From Varanus komodoensis (taxonomy: Eukaryota > Chordata > Lepidosauria > Squamata > Varanidae), in the NCBI RefSeq assembly GCF_004798865.1, contig NW_025335568.1:27977344-28041343 (forward strand): DNA of 64,000 bases, read 5' to 3'. Below are positions 61,401 to 64,000 of the stretch, piece by piece; the stretch's first letter is position 1; every line of letters begins with the position of its first letter. The translations under genes were made by a program, and so were the position numbers. A model generated the notes under the pieces. The model saw nothing but the letters and a program-made list of their open reading frames with translations. It made no database searches and was not told where the DNA came from.

Positions 61401-62617
61401 AAAGCACTGAACTGGGATTTAGGCAGATCTGGGTTCTGGTCCCCACTTGGCCATTAAGCTCAACCTTGGCAAGTCACTCCCTTTCAGCCTAGTCTTCTTC
61501 ACAGGGGTGGTGTTGTGAGGATAAAATGAAGATGATTATGTAAAAGCACTTTGCAAGAGGAAGAAAATGGGCAGTAAATACAATAAATAAAATACAATAA
61601 AGGAAAAGGTAGAAAAGACATGACAAGAGAACATCCACAGTAACACCACCCTTGCTTGCCCCCATGAGAAAGGATTGCTGGACTGGGTGGACCACTGGTC
61701 TGATCCAGCATGGCTTCTCTCCTATCCTTACATATGCGTTAGCATTAAAAATGGGATAATCAGCATCATTCCGATCTTCCCACTGTACACCATCCACCAC
61801 AGTACTATACATTATCAGGATCTCTCTGCTGCCCCCCACCCACCCACCCAAGAACTATTCCAGAACGAGAAAGAATGTAGAATTTTACCACCACCTCCCC
61901 TCCCTAAGCAGAACTGCATGAAGGAAACTGTTTTAAGACGGAAGGGAATTTAAAATGTGAACAATTTCCTTAAGCAATACTAAACAGATTCACACTTTGG
62001 ATCATGCCCCCCCCCAAAATTAAATGCAAATGAAATAAGGGGTAAAATAGTCCGCCAATAAGCCCGCAGCAGCCACTGACCGAGCTATCCTGTGTGCGCC
62101 TACCCCGAAGTAAACCCTATCACGATTAGCGCTACGCGCTGTTTCCGTCGCTTGCAAGTTTTCCGGGTTCGGCTTTCCTTACGGGGCCAGCCTGCTCCCT
62201 GGTCACTTGGGCTCAGCCGGCAGGGCGAGGCGACACCGGCGAGACCCGCGCGCCCCGGCCGCCGCCGCCCCACTCACCGCCAGGCCAGTTGCGGGACACG
62301 TTCTGCAGCAGCGTGAAGGGCACGCAGAAGAGCGCGATGAGCACGTCGCTGAGCGCCAGCGAGCAGATGAAGATGTTGGTGACGGTGCGCATGGCTTTGC
62401 GGCGCGCCACCACGTAGAGCACCAGGCCGTTCCCGAAGAGCGCCAGGGCGCAGATGAGCGCGCAGGCGAGCGCGAAGGCCAGCTGGGCGCGGCCGGGCAG
62501 CTCGGGGATGTAGACCAGCGGCTGCAGCCCGTAGCGCGCGATGAACTGCTCGCGGGTCACGTTGTTCTCCCGCAGGAGCTGCGCGAACCCCTCCGGCGTG
62601 ATGTTCAGGGACCGCAT
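37092..62617 (-). CDS. QRFPR: QRFP receptor (GPR103), complete six-exon gene
   Basis: A class A (rhodopsin-like) G-protein-coupled receptor for the RFamide peptide QRFP/26RFa, acting at the plasma membrane mainly in brain neurons to affect feeding and arousal. Exons: 62278-62617, 47593-47751, 46687-46748, 44582-44817, 42607-42704 and 37092-37489, all with GT/AG borders. They join to 1293 nt encoding 430 residues; human QRFPR has 431. Visible features: N-glycosylation sites at Asn5 and Asn19, seven hydrophobic segments, Cys118 with Cys200/201 for the extracellular disulfide, ERY at 142-144 ending TM3, CWAP at 285-288 in TM6, NPIVY at 328-332 in TM7, and CFC at 348-350 as a possible palmitoylation site. 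The start is the first in-frame ATG and gives the family's usual N-terminus (LNITPE). No frameshift or premature stop. Residue 266 is Trp where human has Arg. Identity is very secure. Confidence 0.97.
37545..38490 (+). mobile_element. young L2-like (CR1/L2-clade) LINE, 5'-truncated, open frame
   Basis: A single open frame of 257 codons (37544-38317) covers the C-terminal part of the LINE polymerase protein: WMRANKLKLNPDKTEVLLVG, RSLGVLLDPELSLEAQV, LVTSRLDFCNALYVGLP, LHWLPIEVWAQFKVL, GPGYLKERL and RRRAFSAVAPKLWNALP, ending FKRHFNC. A 3' UTR follows with the hairpin-like GTAAGCCGCCCCGAGGCTTC...GGGGCGGC block and an AATAAATAAATAATAAAA tail. The start is inside the reverse transcriptase, typical 5' truncation. 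The intact frame and the close copy at 40290 suggest recent insertion. It lies antisense to QRFPR, just upstream of exon 6. Confidence 0.85.
38491..39457. other. intron 5 sequence with one palindromic repeat
   Basis: Apart from the GCAATCC-type repeat at 38888-38980, nothing is recognised. Confidence 0.4.
38888..38980. repeat. GCAATCCTA palindromic short repeat
   Basis: Left GTGCACAGTCCAGTGCACAC, centre TTCAATAGGGCTTGC, right GACATGCATAAAATTGCACTG match the family layout. Confidence 0.6.
39458..39693 (+). mobile_element. MIR-like SINE, old copy
   Basis: GAGAACGAGGTTCAAAACCC (diverged B box), CCAGTCACAGACTCAGACTA and CAGGATTGTTAATTGTGC, then TATGTAAGCTGTCATGGGTT follow the SINE from head to tail with many substitutions. 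It is oriented antisense to QRFPR. Confidence 0.6.
40290..40800 (-). mobile_element. young L2-like LINE copy 2, interrupted by an assembly gap
   Basis: The minus strand matches the copy at 37545 on both sides of the gap: about 170 bp of reverse-transcriptase coding sequence (40620-40790) and the 3' UTR with tail (40290-40519), roughly 94-95% alike by eye. Aligning it to copy 1 indicates that about 535 bp belong in the gap rather than 100. Both copies begin at nearly the same internal point of the LINE. Confidence 0.85.
40520..40619. other. assembly gap, 100 N
   Basis: Exactly 100 ambiguous bases, the conventional placeholder for a gap of unknown size. It lies within the LINE copy at 40290-40800. 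Confidence 0.99.
42607..42704 (-). CDS. QRFPR: QRFPR exon 5 (end of loop 3, TM6)
   Basis: 98 nt, between a CTTTCAG acceptor and a GTAAGT donor. It supplies the last base of codon 266, then KKKRAIIMMITVVVLFAVCW and APFHVMHMMIEY, and the first base of Ser299. It contains the CWxP toggle region of TM6 and the basic cytoplasmic start of that helix. Confidence 0.97.
43071..43425. mobile_element. nonautonomous DNA transposon with imperfect TIRs
   Basis: The left end CTGGTTCACACATTATGACA pairs with the reverse complement of the right end (CCCAGTTCACATGACACAAT). The interior includes complementary words AACAACCCATGAGG and TCATGGGTTGCTGGG. It has no transposase frame. I cannot see a clear target-site duplication, so the superfamily (hAT-like seems likeliest) is open. 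Confidence 0.45.
43683..43805. repeat. foldback MITE copy
   Basis: CCCCAATTTGATGCCCTCCA, ACATCATCCTTAGTCAACATG, and CTGGGGGTGATATGTAATTC keep the order of the palindromic family at 19570; the right arm is diverged. Confidence 0.5.
44582..44817 (-). CDS. QRFPR: QRFPR exon 4 (loop 2, TM5, loop 3)
   Basis: 236 nt from a TTTGTTTCAG acceptor to a GTGCGT donor, residues 188-265 plus two bases of codon 266. NKYDFLYDKEYVCCLEEW is extracellular loop 2 with the disulfide cysteine. TM5 is the ATFILVILFLLPLMLMLLLY segment. ELWIKKRVGD and HGNEMSKIA form intracellular loop 3. All of this is close to human. Confidence 0.97.
45381..45629 (+). mobile_element. MIR-like tRNA-derived SINE, young copy
   Basis: Starts GAGCCAGTGTGGTGTGGTGG, has a perfect Pol III B box GGTTCGAGTCC at about 45435, the conserved core with CTCAGCCATGGAGCCAACTG, and the L2-like 3' end GCTGCCTTGAGCCCTTTGT with an AAATAAATAAATGA tail. 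It nearly matches the reversed copy at 33225. Antisense to QRFPR. Confidence 0.88.
45836..45900 (+). mobile_element. L2-like LINE copy 3, 3' tail only
   Basis: GTAAGCCGCTCCGAGGCTTC, GGCAAATGGGGCGGC and AATAAATAAATAAAAATAA match the 3' terminus of the LINE at 37545. Only the last ~65 bp were copied. Confidence 0.85.
46687..46748 (-). CDS. QRFPR: QRFPR exon 3 (TM4)
   Basis: A 62-nt exon between TTTTCAG and GTACGG. It completes Gly167 and encodes IVWLLAAIVGSPMWHVQRLE, TM4 and the start of extracellular loop 2. Human reads VVWLVAVIVGSPMWHVQQLE. It is too short to stand out as a reading frame and was found from its splice sites and protein match. Confidence 0.95.
46749..47592 (-). other. QRFPR: QRFPR intron 2
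   Basis: 844 bp, donor GTAAGG, acceptor TTTTCAG. Most of it is the L2-like LINE fragment at 46868-47430, in the same orientation as the gene. Confidence 0.88.
46868..47430 (-). mobile_element. L2-like LINE fragment, old, with 3' tail
   Basis: Read on the minus strand, it has the CAGGCACAATTCAAAAGCTG / TTTTGACCTGAAAGCG block (coding for the AQFKVLVLTYKA region), the CTCTGGAACTC block and a GCTGCCTTGAGTGCCATG tail with AATAAATATAAAATG at the end. It is far more decayed than the copies in intron 5 and belongs to a different subfamily. Confidence 0.7.
47593..47751 (-). CDS. QRFPR: QRFPR exon 2 (TM3, loop 2)
   Basis: 159 nt between a CCTGTTTAG acceptor and a GTAAGG donor; both borders fall after the first base of a Gly codon (114 and 167). 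It encodes AFACKMVPFVQSTAIVTEIL, then TMSCIAVERY with the ERY ionic-lock motif, and VHPLKMKWQYTNRRAYKML. Cys118 is the TM3 disulfide cysteine. Human has ERH where this reads ERY. Confidence 0.97.
48641..48702. repeat. duplicated perfect-stem hairpin
   Basis: AATATTGTGAT and ATCACAATATT pair perfectly over 11 bp around a short loop at 48641-48669. The TTGTGATAAGAAATATCAC core is repeated at 48678-48702 with the same stem ending. Confidence 0.85.
54212..54320. repeat. foldback MITE copy
   Basis: CCTCCCAACCCGATGCTCCC at the left, GAGGATGCTGGGACTGCAGTC and CACACACCTGGAAGCCACC at the right follow the palindromic family at 19570. A half copy (CCCAACCTGGTACCCTCC) is at 54680. Confidence 0.5.
54963..55041. 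repeat. GCAATCCTA palindromic short repeat
   Basis: CACAATCATATGCATGTTTAC, GAGCAAGTCCCAGTG and GCACAGGATTGCAGTC follow the family layout. Confidence 0.55.
57011..57897 (-). mobile_element. CR1 LINE 3' portion with nested DNA element
   Basis: The left end is the reversed CR1 terminus (AGAATCATAGACTTGGAGC). After an interruption at 57053-57395 it continues with CTGACAGATGGCCAACCAGC, TCTGCTTGAATAATTCC and CTGTTCCACCGCTGAACAG, through GGCATGGTTTCCACACC, to CTGCATTAGCTTTCCTAGC and TGTTGGCTCATATTCC at the upstream side. This is the familiar non-coding 3' part of amniote CR1, clearly aged. It is in the same orientation as QRFPR. Confidence 0.8.
57053..57395. mobile_element. hAT-like nonautonomous element nested in CR1
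   Basis: It begins AAGTGGTCCTCAAACTTTTTG, close to the CAGTGGTTCTCAAACTTT start of many hAT elements, and ends GGAGGTCACTGGG. The flanking octamers TTCTAGTC (57045) and TTGTAGTC (57396) agree at 7 of 8 positions, the hAT target length. CR1 sequence is continuous across it. No transposase frame. Confidence 0.5.
57898..61379. other. intron 1 stretch without recognised gene
   Basis: Contains a diverged pair of ~65-bp direct repeats (59946-60009 and 60911-60978, both with AAAGTCTAAAAGA...GGCTGAT..TTTTGTATTTAT in outline). Otherwise nothing that I can classify. Confidence 0.4.
61380..61590 (+). mobile_element. MIR-like SINE, old copy
   Basis: CAGATCTGGGTTCTGGTCCC (diverged B box), CAAGTCACTCCCTTTCAGCC, then GGTGTTGTGAGGATAAAATG and an AATACAATAAATAAAATAC tail follow the SINE. 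Antisense to QRFPR. Confidence 0.6.
61665..61735 (+). mobile_element. CR1-like LINE 3' end
   Basis: GGACTGGGTGGACCACTGGT then CTGATCCAGCATGGCTTCTC is the standard end of a CR1 subfamily. Only the terminus is present. Confidence 0.6.
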
Positions 62618-63480
62618 CGCGAGGCGGCGGCGCGGCCAGTCAGCCTGCGATCCTCCGAGCCTTGGGCAGGGCCGGCCGAAGCTGTCCGCTCTCCCGACAG
62701 GCTGCAGCCGGGGGCATAGTCTTATGAATGCTCTTATTAGAAAGAAAGGCGGAATCCAGACAGGTAAGCCGGAGAGCTTCAAGAAGGAAGGCTCCGGCAA
62801 AAGGGGGGGGGGGGCAGGAGAAGCAGCCGCCTTGTCGCTAATTCAAGCCACTCCACGAGCGCACGTGGGCTGCACAAGCGGCCAGAACGGAGAGCAAGCG
62901 GGCAAGGAAGCAGCCGGGCAAATGCACGCACGCGCCAGAGCCCGAAACTTTTGCAGCGGCGGCGCGGAAAGCCGAGCGCGCCCCGCACTCGGAGGCGTCT
63001 GTGCAGCCCCGTCCCGCCTTCCTGTTGGAGACGCCGTTCGCGCCGTGCGCCCGTCGGGGAAAGAAAGGGCGTGCTTCGCCCGCTCCTCTTCTCGGTTGTG
63101 CGCCCCGTTCAGAGTTTCAGAAGCGTCGGGTGCCTGTCCTGGCCCGCCGCCCCTTGCCGGCAGTGTGGAGCCTGAGAGAGGCGCAGCTGTTGGCTCCCTG
63201 AGCGGGGACGGGCGTTCGGCGGCTCCCTGGCGTGCTGTCAGGCAAGCTGCGAAGCGACCATACGGAGCGAGTCGAGGAAACGATACACGGTGCGTGGGAT
63301 GGCGGCGGAAACTGCTGTGCAGGGCTCCTGTTGGGAGCGGCAGAGGTCTTGCAGGCGACACAACGCAGGGGCTCCTCTCCAGAACCTGGGACCGGTTCCC
63401 CACCGCCCATTCGTACCAACGGGCCCCTCGCAGGCAGGCCAGGGGTGGGCTGCCCCCGTAATTCCCTTCCTAAATAGTGT
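62080..63480 (-). promoter_or_regulatory. QRFPR: CpG-rich promoter and first-exon region of QRFPR
   Basis: The base composition changes abruptly here: dense CG dinucleotides and high GC through exon 1 and about 850 bp upstream of the ATG, unlike the AT-rich surroundings. A run of 12 G at 62803-62814 lies in it. An A/T-rich block at 62718-62745 (minus strand TCTAATAAGAGCATTCATAA) could hold a weak TATA-like element about 110 nt upstream of the start codon, but the transcription start cannot be fixed from sequence. CpG-island promoters often fire in both directions. Confidence 0.7.
62278..62617 (-). CDS. QRFPR: QRFPR exon 1 (N-terminus, TM1, TM2)
   Basis: Residues 1-113 plus one base of Gly114, ending at a consensus GTGAGT donor. 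It encodes MRSLNITPEGFAQLLRENNV, the VYIPELPGRAQL lead into TM1, TM1 with FGNGLVLYVV, and TM2 with NIFICSLALSD. The start has G at -3. The frame stays open another 61 codons upstream but contains no further ATG, so this start is secure. GC content and CpG density are much higher than in the other exons. Confidence 0.96.
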
Positions 63481-63499
63481 TACAAACAAGTATAAAATT

Positions 63500-63832
63500 G
63501 TTGTTCAGTCGCAAAGTCGTGCCCGACTCTTTGCGACCCTATGGGCAACATTTTTCCAGGTTTTTCTGCCCTCCACCATTCTCCGGAGTACACCCAAGTC
63601 CACACCCACTTCTCCAGTGACCCCATCCAGCCACCCCAACTTCTGCCGTCCCCTTCTGTTTGCCTTCAATCGTTCCCAGCATCAAGGTCTTTTCCAATGA
63701 GTCCTTCCTTCTCATTAGGTAGCCAAAGTATTTGAGCATCAGCTTTAGTACATGACCTTCAGCATCAGTTCTTTGGCACTCAGTCTTCCTTATGGTCCAA
63801 GCTCTCACAGCTGTACATTGCAAATAGAATTG
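63500..63832 (-). mobile_element. BovB LINE 3' end
   Basis: The plus strand reads TTGTTCAGTCGCAAAGTCGT and CCCGACTCTTTGCGACCC, the reversed BovB 3' terminus. The minus strand then encodes the C-terminal block LKLMLKYFGYLMRRKDSLEK followed by TLMLGTIEGK, matching the end of the BovB polymerase protein. It is 5'-truncated to about 330 bp, with a few frame breaks after that block. It abuts the CpG-rich QRFPR promoter region. Confidence 0.9.
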
Positions 63833-64000
63833 TACAGTTTTGTTTTAAAAGGTCAGCAAATCAGATGAACAGCCTCTCCCCTCCCCAAACTTTCAGCTTG
63901 GCTATCAGCTTGCATGCAGGGGGTGCATTTCCAAAAGGAGTGCATATTTGCCCCTACTGAACAACCCTACATCAAAAATGCTCCCTGTATGGCAGTTAAG
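63833..64000. other. right edge, nothing recognised
   Basis: A short AT-balanced stretch after the BovB end; no feature supported. Confidence 0.4.

Larger units (their letters stand above)
47752..62277 (-). other. QRFPR: QRFPR intron 1
   Basis: 14.5 kb, donor GTGAGT, acceptor CCTGTTTAG. Listed separately: a duplicated hairpin (48641), a foldback MITE (54212), a palindromic repeat (54963), a CR1 with nested element (57011), an MIR-like SINE (61380) and a CR1 end (61665). 51420-51960 and 55850-55940 carry AACCCATGG/CCATGGTTTG words typical of nonautonomous DNA transposons whose ends I cannot define. No further exon recognised. Confidence 0.85.

Noticed and set aside
62207-62719. 170-codon plus-strand frame opposite QRFPR exon 1
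   Set aside because: It is the GC-rich complement of a certain coding exon; its composition (Arg/Ala/Pro-rich) is that of a shadow frame.
62618-62800. 61-codon in-frame extension upstream of the QRFPR ATG
   Set aside because: It contains no ATG (its first codon is TTG), and the known family N-terminus begins at the ATG at 62617.
63539-63823. 94-codon minus-strand frame as a host gene upstream of QRFPR
   Set aside because: It matches the C-terminal end of the BovB LINE polymerase protein and the BovB 3' terminus.

Overview
This is vertebrate nuclear DNA, almost certainly from a squamate reptile (lizard or snake). The repeats point there: a Sauria SINE, BovB LINE pieces, CR1/L2-clade LINEs, MIR-like tRNA-SINEs and many small foldback DNA elements. 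The window holds one protein gene that I can identify with confidence. All six coding exons of QRFPR (GPR103), the G-protein-coupled receptor for the RFamide neuropeptide QRFP/26RFa, lie on the minus strand between 62617 (start codon) and 37092 (stop). Joined at consensus splice sites they give an unbroken 430-residue receptor.

Layout. 1-~575 may be the last exon and 3' UTR of an unidentified plus-strand gene. About 0.6-36.5 kb is gene-poor and repeat-rich. It holds a BovB fragment (7.0 kb), a coding-like relic (7.4-9.7 kb), a pile-up of LINE pieces with a Ty3/gypsy fossil (15.7-18.9 kb), two nearly identical copies of an unclassified 220-bp repeat (18.3 and 25.8 kb), CR1 3' ends, MIR-like SINEs, and an L2-like LINE split by a Sauria SINE (28.3-29.4 kb). 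37.1-62.6 kb is QRFPR. Intron 5 carries two similar L2-like copies in inverted orientation, one of them broken by a 100-N assembly gap. Intron 1 (14.5 kb) contains a CR1 with a nested hAT-like element. 62.1-63.5 kb is a CpG-rich promoter/first-exon region, followed by a BovB 3' end at 63.5-63.8 kb.

Functionally the window is one receptor gene and its surroundings. I found no operon-like or multi-gene system, no CRISPR array and no structural RNA gene. The most noteworthy points are a young LINE only about 57 bp upstream of the last QRFPR splice acceptor, an Arg-to-Trp difference at the start of the basic stretch in intracellular loop 3, the inverted LINE pair around the gap, and the unclassified 220-bp repeat. 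Human orthologues are quoted from memory; no alignment or database search was run.
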